Origin: Scenedesmus sp. ARA3
Lineage: Eukaryota > Chlorophyta > Chlorophyceae > Sphaeropleales > Scenedesmaceae
Assembly: GCA_004335835.1 (NCBI GenBank)
Contig: RWJK01001702.1
Coordinates: forward strand, 137,098-158,574
Direction: 5' to 3'
DNA: 21,477 nucleotides
Shown here one piece after another: positions 11,492 through 21,420 of this stretch (positions within the stretch are counted from its first letter, which is position 1; the number at the start of each line of letters is the position of its first letter). The notes beneath the pieces are model-generated. The model ran no database searches. It saw only the letters and a program-made list of their open reading frames with translations, and was not told the DNA's origin. A program made the translations under genes and the position numbers.

Positions 11492-14400
11492 CTGGGGGTG
11501 GCTGAACAGCTGCTTCGGAGCCAGCAACGCACCCTTGCCACGCTCACACGGACAGCGCTGGCTTTGAAGATGCAAAACAGCGAAGGAGATGTCAATGGAG
11601 GTGCAGTAGTGGTAGAAAAACCAGTGCGGTGGAGCAAAGATAGGTTAGCCAAGCTAGAAGACTTGGAACTGGCACTGGATGCAGCCGTGCATGTCAACCG
11701 CTACCTTAACAAGGAGATAGAGGCGGTGGTGCAGCAGCTACAACGTGCAGAGCAGGAGAGGCATGCCTGGCAAGAGCATGCACGGCGCCTGGCAAGGCAG
11801 CTGGCCAAGTACAAGCGTGCTGCTGCAGGTGTGGGATCTTCTGCCAAACCTCCTTGGCATGAATTGTGCAGCAACAGCATGGCATAAGTGATGCTGGATA
11901 AATGAATTGGTGCTGTAATCATTACAGACATGAGGCAGCGCAGCTGCACTTGCACTTTTGCCACCCCTACATCATGCAGGGACCCCAAGTTGGGGTGGTT
12001 GGGGCCCTCAGCAACCCTAGAACAGATGGGGGCAGCCATTGCTGACGTGCTGCGCGTCTTACTGCACCTGCCTGCTCCTTCACCGAAAATACAGGCAATC
12101 AACAGCAGCAGCAGCAGCAGCAGCAGCAAAGGCACAATGTTGAAGAAGCAGACGATCCCCAGCTGCAGCAGTTGGCAGATGAACTAGCGCAACTCCCACA
12201 CAGCAATGGCAGCCAGGACGCAGCAGCAGCAGCTGATGCCGACCTGCAGCAGCAGCAGCAGCAGCAGCAAGCGCTGGTGTCGCCTGGGGCTTTCCCCTGG
12301 GAGGACATGTTAGACAGCATCAACACCTTGGTGCACAAAGGCAGGGAGGCGGGCTGGCTGGCAGCACCTTCAGAGGTGAGCAGCAGCTGCAGTTGTTGGT
12401 ATCTGAGATATCTTTGCAGGAATGGATTCTGCAAGGCTGCTGCCTTAACTACTGTGACTTCAGGTGTGTGGCTGCAGGCATGCTGTGGTGTCAACAAGCT
12501 GATCGTTGTAGGCAGCTTGCAGGACACCTTTGAGTGCTGCTGCTTACCATGTGCCGGTCTGGGTGCTTAGTTGGCAACACCAGGCCAGTCTGGCCTGCTG
12601 CAGTGCTGCTCACACAACTACTAAGGCCTGCTGATCACAAAGCGTGCATGCAGCTGCATGTTCAACATGGCAAGCAGAATAGCGCTCTGTGTCACACACT
12701 ACAGCATGGCAGCAGCAGGCATGGCGGCCGGACAGCCATACAGGGAATTGTCAGTCAGCACGCCTCACAAAATGCCCCAATCAACAGGTGCTGCTGTCTA
12801 TTGTTACATCCATTTCTGCCGTATCATAGGTCAAGATGGGCAACGTGTTAGGCCAGGGCGCGTTTGGCACAACGTACATGGCGCACTGGCGGGGGGCGCA
12901 GGTGAGATACACAGGAGCAGCGCTGCCGCTGATGCTTCAGAATGCAGACTCCTAGGCTTACTGTGCTGGGCAGACACATATGTGTCCACACATATCGTCT
13001 GACATCAGCTCGCTTTCAGCATTTCAGTGCCTTGACAAACATTGTTTGACCAGAAATCCAGACTGGCGGCATCGCTCTATGTGTTGATGCCCCTGATTGC
13101 GCTCGCCAAACCCCACATGTGCTTCAAAGCAGTTGCGCTAGTGCCAGTGCTCCAGCGTCTCCTGCAAGCAGCAGTTCACGCCTGCAGCTGTCTGCAGCCG
13201 TGCTGCACTGTTTGTCTTCAGCTGTTGCTGCCTCTGCTGCGCCTCTGCTGCGCCTCAACCCCTAAACTTCACATTTAACTAACACTGCGTGCACTCTCTC
13301 TTTGGCGCAGGTTGCTGTCAAGTGTGTGACAGTTCGCAGTGAAGCGGAGCTGCTCAACTTCCTGCGGGAGGTGGAGTGCCTGGCAGCGCTGAGGCACCCC
13401 AACGTGGTGCCCTTCCTGGGCGCTGTCCTGCAAGTAGGTGCCAGCAGCAGCAGGGCAGCCGGTATACGACGGCACATGCAGCAGCTGCTTGCTCTTCAGT
13501 CGCACTGGGTGCTGGGAGGCGTTTGCGCGTTGGATGGCGGGAAGCGCAGCGTGCACTGCCGCTGATGTGTCTGTAGCGCGGCAGGAGCAGCAGCAGCAGC
13601 TGCGGCAAGTCCTGAAGTGGACTGCGCCGCTGGTTGCCAGCATCCTTCTGGTTTGTGCCTGTTTGATGCCATTGGTTTGCATCCTCTGCCGTCCTGCTAC
13701 TGTTCGTTGCTCCACCGACACGCTGCGGTTGCCTTTGTTGCCACACTTTTGGCTGCTTGCAGGACCAGGGCAGGTGCTGGCTGATCAGCGAGTTCATGCC
13801 AGGAGGCACGCTGGCGCAGTGGCTGCATGGCGACAAGGGGCCCCTGGGGCCCAACAAGCCGCTGCTGCAGCGCGCGCAGCGAGCTCTAGATGTGAGTGCG
13901 CACTGTGTGTTGTGATTGCGCATGCGCTGGTTGAAGCTTGTTGTTCACAAACAGAAGTTGCTTGCTCGATATTGCACAAGCAGTGAAGATGCGTTGTGCA
14001 GCACAGCGGTCATGTGTTGTTTGGTTAGGCGGAGCAAACCAATTCATTCCACCTTGAGTGAGGTGTCATACAATGTAGATACACAGCCCGCGTGCATGCT
14101 TACGTGTGTGCACGTGTTATTGCTGCTGCGGCTGCCGGCAGGTCTGCCGCGCGCTGGCTGCGCTGGAGGCTTGCGCGCCGCCGCTGCTGCACCGCGATGT
14201 GAAGCCCAGCAACGTGTTCATGGATGGCAGCGGCACTGCACGCCTCGGGGACTTTGGCCTTGCAAGGCCCATGCCTACCAGCAGAGCCACCCTGACTGGA
14301 GAGACCGGCACATACCTCTACATGTCGCCAGAGATGGTCCGGTGAGCGCCTCGCTGGCTGCGAGGTGGCTCCTGCTGAGTTGCTGGTGTGCCGCTATGGT

Positions 14401-14548
14401 GGATATTGCGTGCTTCGCTTTTGCTGGTCACTTACTTCCGCCCGCCCGTCTCCGCTTCCTGCTTGCCTCTACTTCCTGCAAGCACGAGGTGTGCGTGTGC
14501 ATGGCTGGACTGTTGCGGCTGATCATTTTGCTGATGTCAGTCTCCCCT

Positions 14549-14580
<32 letters not shown>

Positions 14581-15695
14581 CTGCTTTCTTCTACTTCCTG
14601 CAGGCACGAGGTGTACGACAGCAAGACTGACGTGTGGAGCTTTGGCGTGCTGCTGGCTGAGCTGCTGACGGGGCACATCCCGTACCAGCACACCTTCATG
14701 ACGCCGGTGCAGGTGCGCCGCTGCAGCGCAGGGCATGCAGCTAGTGTGTTTGTATGTCAGGGCGTTTGGCTGCCAGAGCACTTTGGTGTGCTGCTGCAGC
14801 GCAGCCCAGGGCATGCAGCGCCCTGCATGTAGCGCAGTGCAGGGCATGCAGCTAGTGTGTTTGGTCAAGTGTGAGGGTGTTGGGCTGCCAGAGCACTTTG
14901 CGAGATGGGCGTATGGCCACAGCGCAAGTGTGTGCGAGCCGTGGCATGCAGTGCGAGGCATGGCCTGGCTGTAGTGCCAGGCGCTGCCGTGCTGAGCTGC
15001 ATGCACTCAGGCCTTGCTGCCCAGGTCATCAGCCCTTTAGCCATGCTCCAATCGCTTGTCTTCCGCTGACATGCTCAGCTGGTGTCGTGGGTTTTCGTGA
15101 TTCTCTCTGTCTGTGTGCTGCTGCTGCTGCTGCTGTGTCTGCTGCTGCTGCGTCTGCTGCCAGATCGCCATGGGTGTGGCTGACGAGAAGCTGCAGCCCC
15201 TGCTGCCGGGGCAGCTGCCCACGGAGCTGCTGGTGCTGTGCCATGCATGCTGCGACTTCGACCCAGACATGCGGCCGGGCTTCGCCACACTGGTGGAGGA
15301 GCTGGAGGGGGCAGTGGCCACGCTGCAGGTGCGCTTTCAAAGTGTGCGGCGGTTGCTGGGTTCATGTTCGTCTGAACCTCTGTCGCAGGGTGGATGCCGT
15401 ACATCAGGTCTACATCTGCAGATGGGGACAATCTTGTGGATGTAAAGCCAAAGCAATAACGCGATCGGTCCCAGCTGGTTGGTTGTGGCGAGCCGTGGTT
15501 GTGGCGAGCCGTGATCAACCTGGTAAGAGTTCACAGCACGCTGGTGTGTGTTGTTGCGCTGACTTCTGTGCTGGCTGCTGCTGCCTGCAGAAGGATGCGG
15601 AGGCCGCTGCTGCTGGCGGGCTGTTTGGGCGGCTGCGGGGCAACAGGAGCATACCCAGCAGCTGGGCGAGTGTGTTGGGGCAAGTTGGCAGCTGA
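11492..15695 (+). CDS. TKL/Raf-like protein kinase with N-terminal coiled coil (5' end uncertain)
   Basis: Exons are 11492-11828, 12095-12375, 12830-12901, 13311-13433, 13763-13891, 14142-14341, 14604-14712, 15164-15328 and 15591-15695 (TGA). The first Met in the open frame is at 11570, giving 480 residues; an in-frame TAG lies at 11477, so either this Met or an upstream exon starts the protein. From that Met, a charged coiled-coil stretch (LEDLELALDAA to RRLARQLAKYK) is followed by polyQ. The kinase domain covers about 181-445. It has the Gly-rich loop GQGAFGTTY, lysine in VAVK (about 208), helix-C Glu in REVE (224), HRDVKPSN (Asp about 307), DFG (325), a GTYLYMSPE activation-segment end, DVWSFGVLLAELLTG, and a C-lobe Arg in DMRPGF. 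All catalytic residues are present, so it should be an active Ser/Thr kinase. The WRGAQVAVK and KTDVWSFG context is typical of plant and algal TKL/Raf-like MAPKKK-type kinases. Substrate unknown; no signal peptide or membrane span is seen in the exons found. Confidence 0.82.
12103..12129 (+). repeat. (CAG)8 plus CAA coding for polyQ at the start of kinase exon 2
   Basis: Eight CAG units followed by CAA begin just after the acceptor at 12094 and read as Gln directly after the coiled coil. The frame is fixed by the phase-1 junction with the previous exon. Confidence 0.75.
12247..12270 (+). repeat. (CAG)7 plus CAA coding for polyQ upstream of the kinase domain
   Basis: Eight Gln codons lie in the same exon as the preceding polyQ run, about 40 codons downstream of it, between an Ala/Asp-rich stretch and the segment leading into the kinase glycine loop. 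Confidence 0.8.
14551..14577 (+). repeat. (CTG)9 in a kinase intron, 26 nt before the 3' splice site
   Basis: Nine perfect CTG units lie in the intron 14342-14603, just upstream of the TCTACTTCCTGCAG acceptor, in the position expected for a polypyrimidine tract. Confidence 0.9.
14728..14900 (+). repeat. Degenerate tandem duplication in a kinase intron, period about 111-115 bp
   Basis: A 24-base block starting GCAGGGCATGCAGCTAG lies at 14728-14751 and at 14839-14862. A second block, GGCTGCCAGAGCACTTTG, follows at 14768-14785 and 14883-14900. A shorter third copy of the GGGCATGCAG element lies between them near 14807-14816. The whole lies within the intron 14713-15163. Confidence 0.8.
15118..15135 (+). 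repeat. (CTG)6 and related CTG-rich tract before a kinase 3' splice site
   Basis: Six CTG units followed by further CTG triplets and TCTGCTGCCAG run directly into the acceptor at 15163, so the repeat forms the pyrimidine tract of this intron. Confidence 0.85.
15481..15512 (+). repeat. Perfect 16-bp tandem duplication in the last kinase intron
   Basis: GGTTGTGGCGAGCCGT at 15481-15496 is repeated exactly at 15497-15512, inside the intron 15329-15590. The lack of divergence suggests a recent duplication. Confidence 0.9.
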
Positions 15696-16700
15696 CGGGG
15701 AGAGTGTGAGCAGCAGGCGAAGAAGATTGCCGAAGAGTTTGAACAGTAGCACCCATGACAGCTTGCTAGCAACAGGCGTGGGAAGAGGTTGGGACATGTG
15801 TCCGTGTGTTATCTGAGTTGCTGCAGCATCAGCACAGCTCAGCTGCCAATATATACAGGCCGGCTGTGATGGATGGAGTAGCTCCACGTGGATCACAAGT
15901 GACCTGTGGGTCTGGTTTTGATGTGGCCGCTGGGGTGTTGCAGCCAGCGACCAAGTGGATGTCTGGCCGTCTGGCAAGGCCCTGCAGTGACCTTGATTGA
16001 GATGCATGAGGCAGCGCGCAGCAGTTTAGCCAACTTGCCAGCTATTTGTGTGGAGCTGCTGCATGCAGTAGCGCTTTGCGCTGCATACTTGTGTAAACTT
16101 GATGGATTGCAGTTGCGGTTGCTGCAGGATCGGCTGGGCTGTGTCTTGAGATAGCAGGCATTAGGCCATTGCATATGGCACATTGGCCACCACAGATGCA
16201 CTGCATTGATTTGATTCACATATGGTTCATTGAAGCAGTGATGTGAGCTATCAGCAGCCTGTTGTGTCAATGGCAGAGATGTTCGGACAAGGGATCCCAC
16301 GGTTGTTCAAAGTGTTCAAGTATATGAACAGCACATTTTCCTGCCTGTCACAGTCGCTGTGCCGTTGCTGCACAAACCTGAGTGAAAGGCACTACTTCCG
16401 AGCCCATATAGTGGCATTGTTGTCCGGTTCTGTCAAGTTGCCGGCCTAGCCTGACAGGTGACCATGACATGGTGTGAACAGCACTGCCTTGTAACCAGAC
16501 GATGACGCCTAACAGCTTGAACGGAACATGCAGCAGTACTGGTTACACGTAATGCTAGCAGCATTATATGTTCTACGTAGCAGCGGCGTAGACTGTTTAC
16601 GTGGGACGTTGGCAGTAGTATGCACTTTACGCACAACCGACCTCGTATAAGGGTCAGAGGAGCTGAAGGCGTTTGCACCACCTTGAACCAATAACATTTA
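15696..16700. other. Intergenic region between kinase and aldolase genes
   Basis: About 1 kb has no supportable coding region; the short open frames on both strands look like chance. It holds the kinase 3' UTR, with TGTAA at 16092-16096 and another at 16490-16494, and presumably the aldolase promoter. A TATA-like GTATAAGG at 16644-16651 lies about 50 bp before the aldolase start codon. Confidence 0.55.
16092..16096 (+). terminator. Candidate TGTAA polyadenylation signal for the kinase gene
   Basis: TGTAA is the usual chlorophyte polyadenylation signal. This is the first one I see after the kinase stop codon, about 400 nt downstream. A second copy at 16490-16494 is an alternative. Confidence 0.35.
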
Positions 16701-16908
16701 ATGATAATACCCATCCCAGCAGATGATGCCAGCCTTGCGGAGGTCGCTGCAGCTCTGGCAGCACCAGGCAAGGGCCTGCTGGCATCTGATGAGAGTGTAG
16801 GCACAATTGGCAAAAGGCTGGAGAAAGCAGGGCTTGTGAATGACGAGGTGAGTGGCTTTGGGGTGTTTGGATCTCAGTGAGCACAAATGTGCACTGGCAG
16901 TCTGCTTC

Positions 16909-16961
<53 letters not shown>

Positions 16962-19401
16962 GCGCTGCTGCTGGTGCAGCTAGCCGTATCTAAAGCATGC
17001 AACACCGCATCGCCATACAATCTGTAGTCTGCAACTGTCCTTATCCTCTGCTGTCAAGCCCTTCTTTTGCTCAGCTGCCCCCTGCTGTTGCTGCTTGCAG
17101 GAGACCCGCCGCGCTTACCGAGAGCTGTTCTACACTGCCCCAATTGGCAAGGCTGGCATCAGTGGCGCCATCATGTTCAAGGAGACACTGCAGCAGGCAG
17201 CAGCAGACGGCACGTCTTTTGTGGACTGCTTGACGCGCCAGGGAGTGATGCCAGGCATAAAAGTGGACGAGGTGAGGCTGCACACACATGTCACCTGAAA
17301 AGCTGCGAGCTTTCTTACATGAGCAGCCGCCGTGCATCATCTGGTTGTTAAACTTGATCAGCAGCCGTGATTTGCAGGCTTTACTTGTGTACTAGTTGGC
17401 TGCCTGATGCAGCACACCGGCACCTATCTGTCACGGCAACGGCATGCTGCAAACATGCTGTGCTTGTGCCAATTCCAACACATGATGTGCAGGGCCTGCT
17501 GCCCTTTGAAGGCCATGACCTGGCAAGTGGCGAGACCTCCACACGCGGCCTGGACACGCTCGCAGCAGCAGCAGCAGGCTACCGCCAAGGCGGCGCGCGC
17601 TTCGCCAAGTGGCGGGCCGCGCTGCGCGTGGATGCTTCCAGGGGCTTCCCCTCTGAGCGGGCTGTTGAGTTGAATGCGCAGCAGCTGGCGCAGTATGCGG
17701 CAGTCTGCCAGGCAGCAGGTGAGGCAGGGAAGCAGGGTTACATCGGTGTATTCATGCGGCCGCGCTGCGACAGCCGCCTGGTCAATTAGGTAGCTGCAAG
17801 CAGGTCGGGCGGCAGGTGAGGCAGGCATGTTGTGCACAGCAAGATGGGCTCCTTGGCAGTACGTAATGCGGTACAGATGCGGAACATTCAGGTGCGATGC
17901 TGGACGGGTTGAGCAGCGCGCCTGTTGCCTGCAGCAGCATACAAACACAGGCAAGCCGGCATGCCACCATGATCTGTTGTAATTACCGCAGCAGCGGTGC
18001 AGTTGAGCACAGTGCTGGTAGTTGCTGCTGACACCCAACGCAACACTCACAGCCCTTTGGCACTTCTTTTGGCACTGCTGCTCTCGCCGCAGGCCTGGTG
18101 CCTATTGTCGAGCCTGAGGTGCTGATTGATGGCACGCACAGCGCAGCGGAGTTTGGTGCGGCCAGCGAGCGTGTGATTGGCGCGACTGTGGCGCAGCTGT
18201 GGCGGCAGGGTGTGGCGCTGGAGGGCTGCCTGCTGAAGCCGCAGATGGTCATCAAGGTGCGCTGGACCAGGAGTTGACTACTTCGGCAGTTGTGAGAAGG
18301 ATGCTCCGGCATACAGAGCATGCGTTTGCGCTGGCTAAGCAGTGCGTTGCAGTGTGCGGAGTATGGCGCAGTGACACGCAGCGGTGACATGCGCTCGTGG
18401 TGTGGTGTGCTTCAGCACTGCTGTGGAGGACAGCATCGCCTCAACTGTGCAGGTCAGTGCTGCAGCACACACCACAACCATGCTGCAGCTTGGCGCCAGG
18501 TGTATGGAAGCATGCGATTGCTGTTCCACTGCACGCAGCTGTTGCAGCTGACACACCGTGCATGTTGGCGTGATGTGTGCAGGGCGCTGACGCTGCTGGT
18601 GGGCGCGCTGCGCCTGAGGAGGTCGCAGCCGCCACGCTGACTGTGATGCGGCGTGTGGTGCCTGCTGCCATCCCTGGCATAATGTTCCTGTCAGGGGGGC
18701 AGAGCGAGGAAGAGGCCACGCTCAACCTCAATGCGATCAACGTGATGGTGAGCAATTGAGCTGTTAAGGATAGGCAGTGATGTGTGGGCGCAGCTGTGTG
18801 CGCATGGTGCATCTGCTACCACTTTGTGGCTAGATCTGCACCGGCAATGCATGCATAGTGTGCTTGGGAATGTGCCAATGTAGTCGATTTTCACCTGCCA
18901 ATGCTTGCGTATTTGATCCTTAAGGTGCTTACATTCTGCAAGCGTAGCAATGCAGCGCACACGCCGTGTGCTCGCACTGCTCCAGCACTGCTCCAGCATT
19001 GCTCGAAGGTGCGTGACCATGCATATCCTGTTTGAGTGCGGCCTTTGCACTACAATTAAGATTACGCTGGCTGACCTGCACTGTCGGTGCTGCTGATCCC
19101 GTGATACCTGCAGGCGCAGCAGCAAGGCAAGGCGCCCTGGTCGCTGTCCTTCAGCTATGGCCGTGCATTGCAAGCCAGCGTGCTTAAGATCTGGATTGCA
19201 GACAGCAGCAGAGCAGCAGAGGCAAAACAGATGGCGGTTGCGCTGGCGGCCGCCAATGCAGCAGCAGTGCGCGGCGCGTACGACGCAGCGGGCAAGCACC
19301 CTTCGGTGACGTCAGACAGCAGCTTGCGCGAAGCGTTCAGGGGCTGGCATGGGCCCACAGCCTCTGCGCCAGCAGCAGCTGCAGCGGCAGTCGCGCAGTA
19401 G
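16701..19401 (+). CDS. Fructose-bisphosphate aldolase, class I (386 aa, six exons)
   Basis: This enzyme cleaves fructose-1,6-bisphosphate to dihydroxyacetone phosphate and glyceraldehyde-3-phosphate, and catalyses the reverse, in glycolysis or the Calvin cycle. Exons are 16701-16847, 17101-17271, 17493-17718, 18093-18256, 18583-18747 and 19114-19401 (TAG), 1161 nt; only the third junction is phase 1, the rest phase 0. Class I landmarks occur in order: [16 protein letters not shown] (active-site Asp), MPGIKVD (Lys), FAKWR (Lys and Arg), PIVEPE (Glu), the Schiff-base Lys in EGCLLKPQM (about 235), [16 protein letters not shown], and [13 protein letters not shown]. The start is the ATG at 16701, with an in-frame TAA at 16692. 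No transit peptide precedes the catalytic domain, suggesting a cytosolic enzyme unless an upstream exon supplies one. The C terminus ends in an Ala-rich tail without the conserved terminal Tyr. Confidence 0.93.
16914..16946 (+). repeat. (CTG)11 in aldolase intron 1
   Basis: Eleven perfect CTG units lie in the intron 16848-17100, followed by interrupted TTG/CTG triplets up to about 16973. Unlike several other intronic runs it lies over 120 nt from the acceptor. Confidence 0.9.
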
Positions 19402-19545
19402 TTGTATAAAACGAAAGTAGTTGTGCCTGCAGGCACTGGCTGAGCTCAGCGAGTACCTAGGACTCCTGCAGTGTGCAATTTAATTTTGTGGATAGAGACC
19501 GCTTATTTGGCAGCATTTAGCTGCGCTGGCTGGTAGGGTCAGGTC

Positions 19546-19550
19546 TGTAA
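19546..19550 (+). terminator. TGTAA polyadenylation signal of the aldolase gene
   Basis: TGTAA occurs about 145 nt after the aldolase stop codon, a usual 3' UTR length for green-algal genes. Cleavage would be expected some 10-20 nt further on. Confidence 0.6.
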
Positions 19551-20490
19551 CGCGCACATGAATGCATGCTGGATCAGGTGCCAACACAGAGCCAAGGACT
19601 GCCCAGCACTGCTGAACTTCACTCTGATGGAGGTGCCACTAGTCCTGCATGATGCATCGCAGCTCTGGCTGGTCATTTGCAACGTTCTATCAGCCATTGG
19701 CTTTGAGCAGCTAACCTCGGTGAAGGGAGTTGAGCGATTCTCAGGAGCAGGGCTCTGTCAGGCTCTCCGCCCGTTCACGTCACTGATCACCATCCATGGG
19801 CCCATGGACGTCAGGCAACAATACGCGTAGCGTCAGTTTTGAACAATTGAACATATATACCCGAAAACGGGCCTGTTGGAGACGTTCGTTGTTCGTGACT
19901 CTCTCCCCAAGCTGGACCCGTGAGCATTCGTCACAGCAGTTGTCTGATAAAGTATCCGATCAAGAACATATTCAACTTAACAAACGACTGGTTGGTGATT
20001 CGAAGTAGCTGGGACTAGGTGGGTGCTTGCTTGGACTCCTGCACAGCATTGGCATTGCCTCTCGCCGTCCGCTGCTGCAGAGTCCCAATGCATTTGTTTG
20101 TTGTACAAGTCTATTTATGCGTCACTAATGCAACACAAGCAGCCACGGCCCACGTGACTGGTGGGCCTGTGCAGCAGCAGGCCCAGTCCAATGCTGCTGC
20201 ATGTCTTGCGTCCTGCTGTTGAACCTGTATTCTTACATCCTTGCTTCTGCACTCTGTTCTCTCCTCTGTAACGCATACAACGTAGCAGTACTGGTGCAAA
20301 CGCAGTGAAGTGCACAGCCTGGTCTGACGTGCACCTGGCAAGGCAGGCTGTTGCAGGCACAGCAAGCAGAAGCAGCGCAGAGCAACTGCAGCTGCTGTCT
20401 CTGCAAGACGATGCAGCTGCTTCAGAAGCAGCAGTAACGTAGTCCCAATCTCTCTGCATCAGCTTGCCATAACCAGCAGCAGCATTGGGC
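19551..20490. other. Intergenic region upstream of the right-hand gene
   Basis: No coding region can be supported; a 90-codon frame at 19558-19830 starts close to the expected aldolase cleavage site and resembles nothing known. The stretch 19830-20010 is relatively AT-rich. It contains a 16-bp palindrome at 19793-19808 and a hairpin with a CACGTG element at 20147-20167. The promoter of the next gene presumably lies toward the 3' end. Confidence 0.5.
20147..20167. promoter_or_regulatory. GC-rich inverted repeat containing a G-box
   Basis: GGCCCAC and GTGGGCC form a 7-bp stem around a 7-nt loop, and CACGTG overlaps the left arm. It lies about 325 bp before the start codon at 20491, a plausible promoter position, but function is inferred from the motif only. 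Confidence 0.25.
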
Positions 20491-21107
20491 ATGGAGCAGT
20501 TCAAAGCTCCTCCCCTGTTGGAGGAGGAGCTGTTTAAGCACACTGTGGTTGCTGACTATGTTGTCAACCGCACGGTGCGCCTGTACAGCGACTGCTTTGT
20601 GACGCTGGAAGACCCGGTCAAGAAGCCTGATGACTTCCGGGTGTTCCCGCTGCACCATGCAGGTGTGTGCAGGTGCAATGCAGATGCAACTCACCGCAGC
20701 AACACAGACAGGCATGACCACATGACATACTCACGCGCCATCCTGCAACACGCTCTGCAACGCACGTGCACCTTGCGTATGCTATGTTATATGTTCACAT
20801 CAGCTATGGCAGTACAAGCCACTTTGCAGCTGGCAGTGGCACCGCATCGCTGCTGCAAACCTGCACGCTGCTCTCAGCCAACATTGTGACATGTTATGTG
20901 TGTTACATGTGCTGCGCGCAGCTGTGCTGGTGCCTCCCACCAAGGAGGGCATTCAGCGCCGCAAGCGCCACATACGCCCCAAGGGAGTGTACTCGCTCAC
21001 AGCACTGGCTGCGCTGCGTGGCAAGGGTCAGCCAGTGGAGCTGGTGCGCTATCATAAACAGTAGCGCTGATCTTTAAGTTGGGGATCAGTTGATGCAGCA
21101 GATAACA

Positions 21108-21141
<34 letters not shown>

Positions 21142-21299
21142 AAGGAATCTTGGCGCTGTGATTGAGTTTCAGATACTACTGCTGCTGAGGAGGAGGAGCA
21201 GGGGCGATTGAAGCAGCTGATGCTGAGAAACAGTGGCTCCTGCATGCTGCCTACTGCACTTGCAGCGGACACGTTGCGGCATTGCGACCATGGCTGCTA

Positions 21300-21330
<31 letters not shown>

Positions 21331-21410
21331 TGCTGCAGTACACGTTCAAAGTGGAATGTGATGGGGCATGGGACTTCCGCTTCTGCTTTGAGACATTGGA
21401 GCAGGCACAG
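20491..21410 (+). CDS. Unrecognised protein, 5' part (three exons, continues past right edge)
   Basis: Exons are 20491-20662, 20922-21043 and 21339-21410, joined at phase 1 and then phase 0 with donors GTGTGT, GTGCGC and GTGAGT. The start is the ATG at 20491 (MEQFKAPPLLEEELFKH). The product so far is 122 residues. It is soluble-looking, with a conserved-looking segment around RLYSDCFVTLEDPVKKPDDF, a basic patch QRRKRHIRPK, and a last exon with many aromatic residues (YTFKVECDGAWDFRFCF). I recognise no family; the final segment has the strand-then-Trp feel of a beta-rich domain, but that is an impression. If the second intron is not real, the frame stops at TAG 21062-21064 and the product is a 105-residue protein ending VRYHKQ. 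I prefer the spliced form because the third exon has clean borders on both sides and keeps frame. Confidence 0.6.
21111..21140 (+). repeat. (CTG)10 in the second intron of the right-hand gene
   Basis: Ten perfect CTG units lie about 67 nt after the predicted donor at 21044. The intron 21044-21338 also carries a second run near its 3' end. Confidence 0.9.
21300..21326 (+). repeat. (CTG)9 forming the pyrimidine tract before the acceptor at 21338
   Basis: Nine CTG units followed by TTGCTGCTGCAG lead straight into the predicted exon at 21339. The repeat and the 3' splice site are continuous. Confidence 0.9.
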
Positions 21411-21418
21411 GTGAGTGG

Positions 21419-21420
<2 letters not shown>

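Noticed and set aside
12973..12986. 14-bp palindrome GACACATATGTGTC in a kinase intron
   Set aside because: About one such palindrome is expected by chance in a window this size, and it lies mid-intron with no other feature.
13221..13256. Possible CRISPR-like or spaced repeat (CCTCTGCTGCG repeated)
   Set aside because: Two adjacent short copies within a pyrimidine-rich intron; no spacers and a eukaryotic context.
14365..14832. Plus-strand frame reading through kinase intron and exon
   Set aside because: Only the part from 14604 to 14712 is kinase sequence; the rest is intron that happens to be open because CTG repeats contain no stop codons.
19558..19830. 90-codon open frame after the aldolase gene
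   Set aside because: It begins at the expected poly(A) site of the aldolase, has no splice borders or recognisable motif, and its composition is not distinctive.
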